In this document: positions 23,601 to 33,642 of the stretch, piece after piece
Position numbering within the stretch: position 1 is the first letter of the stretch
How the letters are laid out: each line of letters begins with the position of its first letter
NCBI GenBank assembly: GCA_963978895.1
Contig: OZ022241.1
Location: 5,079,467-5,143,466, forward strand
Source: Erpobdella octoculata
Taxonomy: Eukaryota; Annelida; Clitellata; Hirudinida; Erpobdellidae
Direction: 5' to 3'
Length of the DNA stretch: 64,000 bases
The notes under the pieces: generated by a model
The model's database searches: none
Seen by the model: the letters and a program-made list of their open reading frames with translations, nothing else
Told to the model about the DNA's origin: nothing
Made by a program: the position numbers and the translations under genes

Positions 23601-26577
23601 TAGGAATCAGCTGTTTGTCACCAGGATGACCAGAAAACAGCCAGCTTTTGTTCTGCCCCTGCCACACATGACTGCAGTTGAGGTTGACATTTTTTACTGG
23701 TTGTGTCAGGTGTTTAAATTGTAAGTATTTTATTTCTTTTTATGAACGAACTTCTAAACAAAATCTTTTCAGAGAAAAGAGTTGTTGAATAAATGGACGT
23801 GGTTGATGAAAGAGAATAGGAATACCTTTAAGGTGACGGATTTGAAAGATTGGTGGACGAGGAGGAAGAAGCTGGACGATGATATTAAGGTAGTCGTTTG
23901 AGTAGTTGATGGTAGTCATTTGAGTAGTTGATGGTAGTTGTTTGAATAGTTGATGGTAGTCGTTTGAGTCGTTGATGGTAGTCGTTTGAGTAGTTGATGG
24001 TAGTCGTATGAATAGTTGATGGTTTCATGTTGTGTGTATAAGCTTTTTCTTATGAGCTTATAATAATCTAATAATTTTTTTTATTTTTTTATTTTATTTT
24101 ATTTTATTAAATATTTGTATCCATCTGTATTTGTTTTATAATTGTTAAATCCCCTATATTAACTTCACTGTGTTTGATTGCTTGATGGAATAAATTGGCA
24201 TCTTGTGATGCTTAAAAAACATACTTGTCGTCATCCAATCGAGCTGAAATTTGGTGTATTGAATTTTTGTCGATGAGAATGCATTCTATTAAATTTTCAG
24301 ATCGATTGGACAAAATTTAAATAAAATATTAAAAATAAAATTAATTAAAATTTACAAATTTTTGTCAAACAAATAAAACCATAAATTTTAAGTTTATTCA
24401 AAGAAATCGATATTAAATTTTTCATTTTAAAAATTTATAATAAAATCTTTGTTTTTCCATATTGGTTCAAAAGTTTTTCATTTTTTCAATCTTCACATAC
24501 TTCACATTTCAAGTATTTAGAAAACTGTGGTCAATGTTTTTCTATTTTATAGACTTACTATCATCAACAAATGATTTGCAAAATATATAAGCTGCCTAAT
24601 TAAAAAATATGAAGGATTTGTGAAAAACGAAATTTTTTATGGTTCACTTGTTTGTATTTAGTTATTTAATAATTAAATAAACAAATGTTTGTATTTATTT
24701 ATTTAATAATTAAATAAACAAATGTTTTTAATTATTCAAATTTATCGCAGTCACTGCTGGATGATCTGGAAAAAGAATGGTTTTCGGGTTGGGTTGGCAG
24801 TTTGATGGGGAAACTGTTGAATGAAAATGATGAAGCCGTATTAGAGGATGGAGTGAATACTTTCTTGAAAAACTGTCCGTTGGTCAGTCCTAAGCAGAGA
24901 AGAATGGTAGAGGTGTGTGTGCAACTTCATTCCATTTCTCTTCATTTATTATCGAATTGACATTGGAGCTGTGATAATGATCAGCTGTTTATTATTTTCT
25001 TTAATTGTTAAATGTTATATGGAGCCACTAGGAGTTAAATCTTTTGAAAAACTTTTTTTGTATTTTGTATAAAAAATTAATTTTTATTCACTTAATCCTA
25101 TTAACAACTATGATTTACTGTCTGACAATAAATAATTAAAAGTTGGATCATCTTTTTTAAACCAACAATCCAGGTACTTTAAATAATTAATAGTTGGATC
25201 ATCTGTTTTAAACCAACAATCCAGGTACTTCTTAGTGGTTCCCACCTGTTGGAAAATCGTCACATTCTTCAAGCGCTTGCCTGTATGATCGATCAACCCC
25301 TGGCTGATTATGGCGCTCTCAGACAATTCATTCCACTCGTCAAATGGATTTCCAATAAAATGAATCTCTCCATAGCTTCCAGAGGTCCGGTTATTCTAAT
25401 CCTCGACAAGGTGGATTTCATAAACATTTGTTATTTATTTGTCTTTTGTTTATAAGGAATTCTCGTGTTTTTGTAGCTGTATTAAGAAACTAGTTATTAT
25501 ATTAGTTGCATAATAATTGTGTTTTATCGTTTAAGGACATTCAACATCTTCCGCTGGAAAATATGCCCGGTTTGAAAACGCAGTCGTTTACAAGACAGCT
25601 TTCACTGCATTGCATGATGGGGCAGGTAAACTGCTTCCTCTGGAAGGATAACAACTCCGTACTGAGGTCCGGGGTCGACAGGGACATTGTGTATTACGTC
25701 GTCAATCCGGACAACAATCTGAGCCAAACGCAGACGAGGTTTCAGGTTTGGTTCAAAAAGTGAGTTTAGTAGATTGAACGTCGTATTCCGTTGCATTGAA
25801 GCTCATGCAATTTTGTTTACGAAAAATTTGTTTTTGTATCAGGAAGGAGCTGAAATGGGAGGGAGTTATTGGAAAACCTCCAACGTCGGAAGAATTGTCT
25901 TCCCATTTGATGAATAAAGACCTTTTTATGTTGGAATTTTTTTTTCCATTTAAAAACAGTTTTTTTTACTTGAATGAAAGTATTTTAATTTATAAGAAAT
26001 GAAATGAAAATAAATCTAAACACTAGTAATAATTTTTGTATCCCTAGATACCTTGGACACGGAAGTGGTGGAAAGTATTTGTCGGGAAGAAGTTTACAGA
26101 TGCTGCATTGCAGATCGGCAGTGATTCTTATGGGCTGCAGTAGCGGGAAGTTAACCATCGAAGGTCAATTCGAACCTCATGGAATGATTTTTCACTACTT
26201 TCTTGCTGGATCGTTAGTTTCATTTCTTTTTTATTTCACGGGCACGATTTCTTCATGTGTCTATAATAAAAAAAATTGTTCTTTTGATCCTCTTCAGACC
26301 TTGCATCTTGGCAAACCTGTGGGACGTTACAGACATAGATATCAACAGGTATACGAGTGCGGTCTTGAAGAATTGGTTGCATTCGTACGATGACGAATCT
26401 ATTCCTCAATCGGATCTCAGTTCGAATGTAAACTTTGTTACAAATGCCATAGAGAGTCGAGCAGCGTGTACTCTCCGGTATCTTAACGGCGCCGCTCCGG
26501 TTGTTTACGGGTTTCCTATTTCCTTAAGCAATGCTTCGTCCGTGCCAGATCGACCGATTCATCTACCAGGAAACTAA
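4396..26577 (+). CDS. ESPL1: separase (caspase-like cysteine protease that cleaves cohesin), complete 24-exon gene
   Basis: Separase cuts the cohesin kleisin subunit at anaphase onset and is held inactive by securin and CDK1. I joined 24 exons: 4396-4482, 5682-5909, 7061-7996, 9787-9943, 10112-10216, 10294-10439, 10852-11051, 11209-11307, 19582-19719, 19913-20051, 20181-20483, 20576-20833, 20929-21217, 21479-21638, 21835-23235, 23349-23461, 23555-23682, 23773-23889, 24751-24912, 25225-25410, 25536-25759, 25843-25929, 26048-26212, 26298-26577. The sum is 6108 nt, exactly 2036 codons, near the human protein (2120 aa). Catalytic His lies in LGHGSGGKYL (about residue 1892) and Cys in LMGCSSGKL (about 1918); the 26-residue spacing equals that of the human dyad. 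The C-terminal ANLWDVTDIDINRYT and APVVYGFPISL are also family hallmarks. The N-terminal half is poorly conserved helical repeat. Uncertain points: the exon 7 donor (11051, or earlier before GTGGAT) and the exon 17 end (23682 or 23709). Confidence 0.93.
4616..4881. mobile_element. MITE-like repeat, copy 2, carrying telomere-like repeats
   Basis: Terminal inverted repeats GCTATTGCCACGGCGGT and ACCGCCGGGGCAATAGC bound 266 bp inside separase intron 1. It is an inverted relative of the element at 3725-3820. No clear target duplication was seen and there is no ORF. Confidence 0.55.
4779..4833 (+). repeat. interstitial TTAGGG-like repeat
   Basis: Imperfect units of GGGTTA, GGGATA and AGGTTAGGGTTA occur within the MITE-like element of separase intron 1. 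TTAGGG is the ancestral animal telomere repeat, so this is either captured telomeric DNA or chance expansion. Confidence 0.7.
6600..6900 (+). mobile_element. decayed CR1/L2-like LINE 3' fragment
   Basis: In shifting frames the DNA reads LVTLVLSRLDYSNSALVGLL, then VNQLPPEVSSAEQIVQHSF. These resemble the end of CR1/L2-type reverse transcriptase ORFs (SRLDYCNSLL and WNxLPxxLR blocks). The copy is frameshifted and lies in separase intron 2 in sense orientation. Confidence 0.55.
8650..8770 (+). repeat. ~41-bp tandem repeat, three units
   Basis: Units contain AAGATTGTGGAAATAACGCA then TTTGTGACGTAAAAAGAG; the third is diverged. TGACGT, a CRE-like core, occurs in the first two. Located in separase intron 3. 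Confidence 0.75.
9302..9421 (+). repeat. (GTAT)n/(GT)n microsatellite
   Basis: About 120 bp of GTAT units interrupted by a GT run, inside separase intron 3. Open frames over it are composition artefacts. Confidence 0.95.
11840..13644 (-). CDS. nested gene in separase intron 8, unknown function (about 548 aa)
   Basis: Lies antisense within intron 8 (11308-19581). Proposed exons are 13644-13303 and 13144-11840. The ATG at 13642-13644 follows an acceptor-like TTTTTTTAACAG, implying a 5' UTR intron. A 158-bp GTAAAG...GACAG intron joins the parts in phase 0. The N-terminal 114 residues look folded and helical (RALQKQNIWTEQL, GQPWIGIRLMERVNNLIESI). The rest is polar and probably disordered, with an acidic DDDDDDD run and two similar short motifs, KIKNLIRMFDTLAS and RVASMIAKFNSLQS, the latter near the C-terminus. 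The 158 bp also reads through in frame after one TAA, so a damaged single-exon gene is the rival model. I do not recognise the family. No canonical AATAAA was seen close downstream. Confidence 0.6.
14870..15137 (+). mobile_element. Helitron-like fragment with hairpin and CTAG end
   Basis: A purine-rich body (repeats like GGGAACGAGAAAGCAAGC) leads to CCCGGGCAACGCCGGG (15111-15126), a perfect CCCGG/CCGGG hairpin, then TACCCCG and CTAG (15134-15137) followed by T. This matches the 3' signature of Helitrons. It sits in separase intron 8. Confidence 0.5.
15820..19165 (+). mobile_element. full-length-looking non-LTR retrotransposon with (ATG)n tail
   Basis: A GC-richer leader (GTCGTAAAAGGCGACTAAAGG at about 15870) precedes one uninterrupted 1055-codon ORF. 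The element ends about 30 bp after the stop in AAAAATAAATGATGATGATG repeats at 19130-19163, then (AT)n. A short-repeat rather than poly(A) tail fits RTE/CR1-like families. It lies in separase intron 8, same orientation as the gene. No target duplication could be recognised because both flanks are (AT)n. Confidence 0.85.
15939..19106 (+). CDS. LINE ORF2: APE-type endonuclease, reverse transcriptase, PHD-like finger
   Basis: This 1055-aa polyprotein would nick target DNA and prime reverse transcription. The endonuclease spans about residues 48-285, with NVGTM, LQETGWKG, YAPQ, GDFNGHVG (184-191), VDYILVR and a terminal IPQHKLL. The reverse transcriptase spans about 500-785, with GPSGVVADML, FVDLEKAFDRVP (649-660), HQGSVLSPLLF and catalytic YADD (740-743). 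A PHD-like C4HC3 zinc finger follows at about 797-840 (CSVC, CVDC, WVHKRC, CKSC). The C-terminus has YRACVQSVLVYGTETW and RRGRLRWFGHLER, typical of invertebrate LINEs of this kind. No stop or frameshift interrupts it, so it could be active or recently so. The first ATG is used by default; the true start could be Met9 or Met35. Subfamily is not determined. Confidence 0.92.
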   Translation: MGYKTKNSMPARTSPGQTRSALPFLGLDGSEKFAMGLKKNLEGSSVCLRIGSVNVGTMRGRDGEVADMAARRCLDFCCLQETGWKGEGARKLGEYKFFWMGSEKGIHGVGMLVADRWVEKVLEVKRVSERLLLLRVIVGKSVLNLLSIYAPQVGRSMEEKEEFLAMMVKVVSDINVDENLLICGDFNGHVGTGIDGFEGVHGGCGFGKRNLEGEMILEFADSLNLAVANTWFKKEDNKLITYESGGCRTVVDYILVRKSERKFIRDVKIIRSEACIPQHKLLICVMELNEKVKKCNVKFVERCKGWKLKETETECIFKERVQAKAAVVMNGLGDVEKIWNDLKQCLLQEAVAVCGVTKGISRHKETWWWNEEVAALVKEKRRLFNLLKCQQHGKNLATKESYNQAKRMAKKAIFNAKNAVRKTFCEDLDREDRKGNVFRVAKQLMRKNRDVVGANCVKDHEGKVVAEDSRLLEVWRAHYDRISNEEFTWDANGLTHVSPVCGPSEKLTTLEVSNAIHKMKRNKAAGPSGVVADMLKAAGAVGIVWMTEVCNAVVKDGKTPVDWNKSWMVNVYKGKGDALACGSYRGIKLLEHAMKVLERVIDKRVRKIVKIDGMQFGFMMGKGTTDAIFIVRQLQEKYLAKNKDLWMAFVDLEKAFDRVPREIVWWALRCLGVDEWLVSVIRTMYDDAATVVRVNGKESVAFSVKVGVHQGSVLSPLLFIIVLEALSRELRVGLPMELLYADDLVLLAETEDSLLEKLRIWKIGMEAKGLRVNASKTKIMKCRAGMGQVKKSGKWPCSVCRKGVGSNSICCVDCKSWVHKRCSGILGSLKDLVGFRCKSCVAGGSVQEELLGEVEVEPGVKVECVTKFCYLGDTLGSGGGVDEAVRARVRSAWAKFKELSPILTTRGASFHVKGKVYRACVQSVLVYGTETWSMKVENLRSLERAERMMVRWMCGVSLNDRARSVDLYSLLNVPCVADVVRRGRLRWFGHLERKSADDWVSAIRDVDVVGVKSKGRSRKTWWECVKKDMDELGLKRQSALDRDLWRGLIWKNVQP
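19138..19182 (+). repeat. (ATG)n then (AT)n microsatellite at LINE 3' end
   Basis: About eight ATG/TGA units followed by AT units immediately after the LINE 3' UTR; probably the element's own tail. Confidence 0.85.
23890..24021 (+). repeat. 22-bp tandem repeat starting at a separase splice donor
   Basis: Six units of GTAGTCGTTTGAGTAGTTGATG begin exactly at the donor of exon 18 (exon ends 23889). Each unit therefore begins with a GTAGTC- or GTAGTT-like donor core. Confidence 0.85.
24215..24560 (+). repeat. dispersed repeat, copy A
   Basis: Contains CATCCAATCGAGCTGAAATTT-type sequence followed by AT-rich DNA. Diverged copies occur at 48170-48560 (plus) and within 59680-59975 (minus). It lies in separase intron 18. 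Confidence 0.55.
25131..25232 (+). repeat. 51-bp tandem duplication spanning a separase 3' splice site
   Basis: AATAATTAA...GTTGGATCATC...AAACCAACAATCCAG followed by GTACTT is present twice, with period 51. The second CAG (25222-25224) is the acceptor that keeps the frame into exon 20 (VLLSGSHLL). The upstream copy is a duplicate acceptor-like site. Confidence 0.8.
25225..26577 (+). other. separase catalytic (peptidase C50) domain exons
   Basis: Exons 20-24 encode the pseudo-caspase to active-protease region. Recognisable blocks in order are VLLSGSHLLENRHILQAL, ILILDKDIQHLPLENMPG, YYVVNPDNNLS, KDLFIYLGHGSGG (catalytic His) and AVILMGCSSG (catalytic Cys), then the LWDVTD block. Both catalytic residues are encoded by the single exon 26048-26212. 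Confidence 0.93.
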
Positions 26578-26789
26578 CTGCCTTGTGTTTTATTGTTTAA
26601 ATGGTTCATTTGTGTGTTTTTTTTTAAATAACTTGTGTGTTTAGATTTTTTTTAAAGCTTTTGTAACATATTCCTTTGAAGTGTCTTTAATCTTAAAATA
26701 TGATTACTTAGTTAATAGCTGGTTATCATTTCATTTTTTTTTTATTTAACTTCAGATAAGATTTTATCAACGAAATTAAGATGACTGAC

Positions 26790-27123
26790 TGTAAACGTAG
26801 AGGAATATGCTTTCTAGCGATTCGTAACGTTAAAGTCGAAGTTATTTATATCACAATATTTCTCGAATTTATTTTTACTTAATTATTCTCCCTTGAAAAA
26901 TAAATCTTTTAACTGGACTCAAATAAAACTGAATTCTCTCACTTTGTAGAATTTCGCACGGTTCTAACAAATCTTTTGTAAATTCCAATTTCTCTCTGCA
27001 GCACGTCTCTTTAAACTTTTATTTTTCTTCTCGAACACTCAACTTTATAACACACTGTCTAGTTTCTCAAAATTCATACATAAAATAATATTTACATTCT
27101 TACCAATCAAAATCAGGAAAAAG

Positions 27124-27164
<41 letters not shown>

Positions 27165-27222
27165 CTAGATAAAAAAATTAGTAAATACGCACACACATAC
27201 ACACATACATATATATAAAAAC

Positions 27223-27269
<47 letters not shown>

Positions 27270-27385
27270 CATATATATATGACTTATTGTTACGAAATAT
27301 CCAATCCTAATAAAATGCACACATAATAAAATAAAATAAACAAATACTATGAAAAATACGTAAGATGAATTATCTTCATCTTACA
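26790..27385 (-). repeat. LTR (element 3' LTR)
   Basis: Direct copy of 29394-29991, bounded by TG...CA, containing (AT)n and (ACATAT)n microsatellites. On the plus strand it holds AATAAA at 26899-26904, the first canonical poly(A) signal after the separase stop. Confidence 0.95.
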
Positions 27386-27387
27386 TA

Positions 27388-27399
27388 TCCCCCCTCTTC
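27388..27399 (-). other. polypurine tract of the LTR element
   Basis: Reads GAAGAGGGGGGA on the minus strand, two bases before the 3' LTR, where plus-strand DNA priming is expected. Confidence 0.8.
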
Positions 27400-27414
27400 G
27401 AAAAAAGAAACGCG

Positions 27415-29301
27415 TCAGTGTTTCTTGATTACATCGTCACTCTCTTTACGACTAAGAAAGTCAGCACCGATGTTCTCCTTGCCTTTGAAATAGTTTCCTT
27501 TCAACTTATTCTCAATCTCTATCTCTCTGCGTGCTGTGTCAACAGGGCGGGCATCTCCGAAGATTGCCGAATTCAACTTTCCAACTTTCCCCACCCCTCC
27601 ATGTTGGCCTCTAGGCAGAAGATTGAGCCTTGGTCTTTCTTTTGGCGGATTCAAAGCTTGAACTTTTGCCTCAACTTTATTTCCTACTTTTGAAATGGCA
27701 GACGTGTTTCTTTCCTTGCTTTGATACAGCTCCGAGTTAGCCGACGATTTTCCAAAATTTACCTGATCATTCCTCTGAGTGCTGTCGTAGTTGGAAGCGG
27801 ATTTCTGTGGTTTCCGACCAAAGCGTTTTCCTGCCGCCATTGCATCAAAACCTCTTACCCCTTCAACATTTCCCAGCACGAGATCGCAAAGTAGGTTTTT
27901 CATGCAGACCACCTCTCTAGTTCCTCTGAACCAGTCTGTTTTGATTTTTACCACTGCTGTTGGAGCTACTCGAACTGTGCCGTCGATCAAAACACAGGGT
28001 CTTGTTCTTCCGGTCATCTGACGCGGGTGCACTAATGATTCCTTTACTATTATGGAAGTACAGCCAGTGTCCCTCAAAACTTTTACCGGTTTTCTGTTCA
28101 CAAACCCTCTGGTTAATTTAAATTTTTCTCCTGAGTGCAAACAACCATCCGCAATGACAGGAAAAATGCATCCACACTTCAATTCCACCTCATCCATTTT
28201 TTCTTCCATCACCATGGCAGCGCATGCATTCACAACACCGGAATCCTTGCATGGTGCTGACGTAGTCGTCTCTTTCCGTGTTTGAAAAAGTACAGGATTA
28301 CTAGGGCTACTCTGCCGACACTCTCTTGCCATGTGCCCCGTTTGATGACAGTTGTAGCAGCGAGGTTCAACCATTTTGGCGTCACTGACCGACTGACCCC
28401 GGTTCCAACCCATCCTGCTATTGCTGTCCAATTTTGCCAACCTCTTCTCTGGATGGGCTTGGCTGTACTTGTTTACCCAAAGGCACAGCTCATTGACATC
28501 TATGCTCTCTTTATCCAACAAGTATTCGACCATTCCCGCCGGGCACTTTCCGAAAAACTGCTCTTTCAGAAACAAAAACAACAGATTTTGTTTGCCCGCG
28601 AGATCTACCCAGCGCCTGAGGTGGCTATCTAGCCGCACTAGATAATGTTCCCAGGTCTCCTCCGTTTCAGGCATTGACTCTCGAAACATTATGCGATAGT
28701 CTTCCGCTGACTTCCCAAAACGACGAAGGAGTGCCTCCTTTGCCGTTCTGTAGTCCTGCATCTGACTATCGCTAAGTTGGCCAAACACTTCCAAAGTCTT
28801 CGCACTAAGCAACGACCCTAGAAGCATTCCCCAATCCTTCTGAGGGTGACCATTGGCTTTTGCCAATGACTCAAATCTCAGCAAAAATGCGTCGATGTCA
28901 TCACCTTCAGAAAACTTTGGATAAGGAATCTTTGTTGCCTCTACCTTTGGCTCTTTTTTCGTTAGGGCCTCTAATTCCAGCTTTTTCAATTCCAATTCAT
29001 GCTGCCTCTGTCTCTCTGCCTCTTCACGTTCCCGTTCCCGCTCTTCTTTAGCTTCTTGAGTCTTCTTCTCTTCGTGTTCACGTTCCCGTTCCCGCTCTTC
29101 TTTAGCTTCTTGAGTCTTCTTCTCTTCGTGTTCACGTTCCCGTTCCCGCTCTTCCCGTTCTTGTTTTTTTTCTTCACGTTCTTCTAATCTCTTAACTCTT
29201 TCTTCATCCTTTAACTCTTTGACGTAATTCCTTAAATCTTCCCCGGAATAGCCTAGAGCCTGTCCCATCGCAATGAATTTCTCGTCAGACATTTTGTACA
29301 A
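27415..29301 (-). CDS. Gypsy-like gag-protease polyprotein with RNase H remnant
   Basis: The 628-aa product would form retrotransposon particles. Residues about 28-115 are a highly charged coiled coil, with a direct repeat of KKTQEAKEEREREREHEE. The capsid-like region follows (PYPKFSEGDDIDAFLLRFE). A CCHC zinc knuckle is at about 330-345 (CYNCHQTGHMARECR). A retropepsin-like segment has LRDTGCTSIIV, where DTG is the catalytic motif, and LCDLVLGNVEGVRGFD. The end, FKGKENIGADFLSRK, matches the last strand of Ty3/Gypsy RNase H. Everything expected between protease and this tail, and the integrase after it, is missing although the frame stays open. This looks like an internally deleted, mobilisable derivative. 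Whether a domesticated function exists is unknown; fresh LTRs argue against. Confidence 0.9.
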   Translation of the reverse strand: MYKMSDEKFIAMGQALGYSGEDLRNYVKELKDEERVKRLEEREEKKQEREEREREREHEEKKTQEAKEEREREREHEEKKTQEAKEEREREREEAERQRQHELELKKLELEALTKKEPKVEATKIPYPKFSEGDDIDAFLLRFESLAKANGHPQKDWGMLLGSLLSAKTLEVFGQLSDSQMQDYRTAKEALLRRFGKSAEDYRIMFRESMPETEETWEHYLVRLDSHLRRWVDLAGKQNLLFLFLKEQFFGKCPAGMVEYLLDKESIDVNELCLWVNKYSQAHPEKRLAKLDSNSRMGWNRGQSVSDAKMVEPRCYNCHQTGHMARECRQSSPSNPVLFQTRKETTTSAPCKDSGVVNACAAMVMEEKMDEVELKCGCIFPVIADGCLHSGEKFKLTRGFVNRKPVKVLRDTGCTSIIVKESLVHPRQMTGRTRPCVLIDGTVRVAPTAVVKIKTDWFRGTREVVCMKNLLCDLVLGNVEGVRGFDAMAAGKRFGRKPQKSASNYDSTQRNDQVNFGKSSANSELYQSKERNTSAISKVGNKVEAKVQALNPPKERPRLNLLPRGQHGGVGKVGKLNSAIFGDARPVDTARREIEIENKLKGNYFKGKENIGADFLSRKESDDVIKKH

Positions 29302-29379
29302 ACGAAAAAAAAAATTCGGTCACTTGTGATCAAACAACTTCAGAAAAAAATATATTTACGTATGAAAATGCGTAAATAC

Positions 29380-29393
29380 GTCGAGGTCACCAA
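29380..29393 (-). other. primer-binding site of the LTR element
   Basis: The minus strand reads TGGTGACCTCGACG immediately inside the element 5' LTR. The leading TGG pairs with the CCA end of a tRNA; the tRNA is not identified. Confidence 0.7.
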
Positions 29394-29727
29394 TGTAAAC
29401 GTAGAGGAATATGCTTTCTAGCGATTCGTAACGTTAAAGTCGAAGTTATTTATATCACAATATTTCTCGAATTTATTTTTACTTAATTATTCTCCCTTGA
29501 AAAATAAATCTTTTAACTGGACTCAAATAAAACTGAATTCTCTCACTTTGTAGAATTTCGCACGGTTCTAACAAATCTTTTGTAAATTCCAATTTCTCTC
29601 TGCAGCACGTCTCTTTAAACTTTTATTTTTCTTCTCGAACACTCAACTTTATAACACACTGTCTAGTTTCTCAAAATTCATACATAAAATAATATTTACA
29701 TTCTTACCAATCAAAATCAGGAAAAAG

Positions 29728-29770
<43 letters not shown>

Positions 29771-29828
29771 CTAGATAAAAAAATTAGTAAATACGCACAC
29801 ACATACACACATACATATATATAAAAAC

Positions 29829-29875
<47 letters not shown>

Positions 29876-29991
29876 CATATATATATGACTTATTGTTACG
29901 AAATATCCAATCCTAATAAAATGCACACATAATAAAATAAAATAAACAAATACTATGAAAAATACGTAAGATGAATTATCTTCATCTTACA
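29394..29991 (-). repeat. LTR (element 5' LTR)
   Basis: Matches 26790-27385 over its length, differing visibly only in one (AT)n run, which implies recent insertion. It should carry the element promoter. Confidence 0.95.
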
Positions 29992-30122
29992 CTGACTAAC
30001 GTTTCATACATTATAATGTTTGTTTTTATGATAGTTCGATGAAAATGGGATTGGATTCACATTTGTGGTTCATGTCGTTTCTGTGTTTAAACCGAAGGAC
30101 ATTACAATAATTAATTTGCTTG

Positions 30123-30126
<4 letters not shown>

Positions 30127-30184
<58 letters not shown>
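30127..30184 (+). repeat. (TA)n microsatellite
   Basis: Nearly pure TA dinucleotides abutting the Helitron-like end at 30185. Confidence 0.95.
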
Positions 30185-30680
30185 CTAGCGGGGGTGCCCG
30201 GCGTTGCCCGGGGTTTTTAGAGATTTTGCCAATGTTTGTCTCTCTCGCTCAGGTTTCCTTCCCCGCTTGCTTTCCCATTCCCGTTTGCTTTCCCGTTTTC
30301 GGTCGCTTTCCCGTTCCCGGCCGCTTTCTAGCTTCCGGTCGTTTTTCCGCTCCTGTTTCCTCTCCCGTTCCCGGTCGCCTTTCCCGTTCCCGCTTGCTCT
30401 CCCGTTCTCGCTCATGCTTGCTCTCCCATTCCCGTTCTCGATCGAAAGGGAAAGCGACCGAGAACGGAAAAGCTACCGGGAGCGGGAAAGCAATCGGGAG
30501 CGGAAAAGCGACCGGGAACGGGAAAGCGGAGAAGGAAATGGGAGCGAGCAAGAGGTTTACCTAATGCGTTTCTTTTTCGCTCCCGTTTCCTTCCCGCTTG
30601 CGCTCCCGCTCCAGGTCGTTATCCGTTCCCTGTCGCTTTCCCGCTCATTTTTTCGCTCTCATTTCCCCCCTAGATCCGAT
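30185..30680 (-). mobile_element. Helitron-like element, inverted, CTAG end in (TA)n
   Basis: Reading on the minus strand, a purine-rich body (GGGAACGGGAAAGCGACC-type minisatellite) ends in CCCGGGCAACGCCGGG, a short spacer and CTAG at 30185-30188, then TATA. It is the mirror of 14870-15137. A centre of inversion near 30440-30450 makes part of the body a long imperfect palindrome. Open frames here are compositional. Confidence 0.5.
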
Positions 30681-31060
30681 TATACATACATACATACATA
30701 CATACATACATACATACATAGATACATACACACATACATAGATACATACACACTCCCGCTCCCGGTCGTTATCCGTTCCCTGTCGCTTTCCCGCTCATTC
30801 TTTCGCTCTCAGTTGCCCCCCCCCCTAGATCCGATTCTATATACATACATACATACATACCTAGATACATACACACACATACATACTTTGAATGAGCATT
30901 TAGTGCCGAAATATTGTAAAAAAACACATACATACATACATACATACATACATACATAAACACAGACACATACATGCATATACACATACATACATACATA
31001 CATACATACATACAAACATACATACGCACATACATACATATATATATAGTTCCCGCTCGC
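30680..31060 (+). repeat. (CATA)n microsatellites with duplicated GC-rich segment
   Basis: Three CATA arrays (about 30684-30750, 30841-30895, 30925-31050) are interleaved with a repeated CCCGGTCGTTATCCGTTCCC segment, which also occurs near 30610. It appears to be slippage within the Helitron-like region. Confidence 0.75.
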
Positions 31061-31246
31061 TCATCCGCTCCGCTCATTTTGTGACGGATTTCAAAAATTT
31101 TTTCTCTAAGTTTGATTCCCCTTGACTCTCAAGGTTGTGTGAAAATTTCATTACGATCGGATGAATGGTGTAGCAATGCATAAAGGACATGAATATATAC
31201 ATATATACAAACATTCATTTATATATATATATATAGAAGTCTCAGT

Positions 31247-31301
<55 letters not shown>

Positions 31302-31918
31302 CCTCAATTTTGAAAGAGCCTCTATTAAAATTGACGGGAAGCATGCAAAAGGCCAGGAGGTTCGATCTGCTGTGATTTGTGGCAGACTACCTTTGAGCTT
31401 TAGTAGAGGGCGCTATATGAATTTGTCTGATTGTGGCGTCTCAGGGGGACAGATTATAACAGTTGTACGAAATATTAACAACAAATTTCCACGGTCGTTA
31501 TTATCGCGTTTTTGCTTTCTGAAAAAGGAAGCTGCTTTGTTGGTGAATATGGACATGAGAAAAAAATGAGCACTGAGCAGAATAATATTTGATAATTTGA
31601 AACATAATAGTAATATTTTGCATTGAAGTAGTTTAAAAAAATTCCGAAATTCTGAAATATCTACCAAATATCAGAACTATTGATGGTAGAGAGATGAATT
31701 TAGTAAAGATAAAGCTAAGTAAGTAAAATATTACATCCTAAATTTTTTGTCAAAACGTCTTAAGGGGGCACCCTGGATACGCCGCTGCTTGCTACAAACA
31801 CCGAAACATCAGCGCTCGCGATCATACACCCAAAATTTTCAAGCCACCTTAAAAGTCTAAGGGTCTTAATGTAACACTGGTTGCAGAAACTTTTCCAGAC
31901 TTAGACACGTGATTCTTC
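31060..31918. other. repeat-derived spacer, no gene seen
   Basis: Contains a relic reading GTGAAAATTTCATTACGATC, a long (TA)n at about 31249-31298 and the fragment GAAGTCTCAGTCTT (31237-31250). The last is the reverse complement of the SINE body end near 33608-33622. The open frames at 31372-31569 show no family match. Confidence 0.5.

Positions 31919-33642
<1,724 letters not shown>

Larger units (their letters stand above)
26785..29996 (-). mobile_element. young LTR retrotransposon, gag-protease only, with 5-bp target duplication
   Basis: LTRs at 26790-27385 (596 bp) and 29394-29991 (598 bp) begin TG and end CA and appear identical apart from microsatellite length. CTGAC at 26785-26789 and again at 29992-29996 is the target duplication. 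In element orientation (minus) the 5' LTR is 29394-29991. The primer-binding site starts TGGTGACCTCGACG directly inside it. A polypurine tract GAAGAGGGGGGA (complement of 27388-27399) precedes the 3' LTR. One ORF encodes gag and a retropepsin-like region; reverse transcriptase, most of RNase H and integrase are absent, so the copy must depend on relatives. It begins 213 bp after the separase stop. Confidence 0.95.

Noticed and set aside
30204..30959. 251-codon Arg/Ser-rich frame
   Set aside because: Compositional artefact of the pyrimidine-rich minisatellite in the Helitron-like element and (CATA)n.
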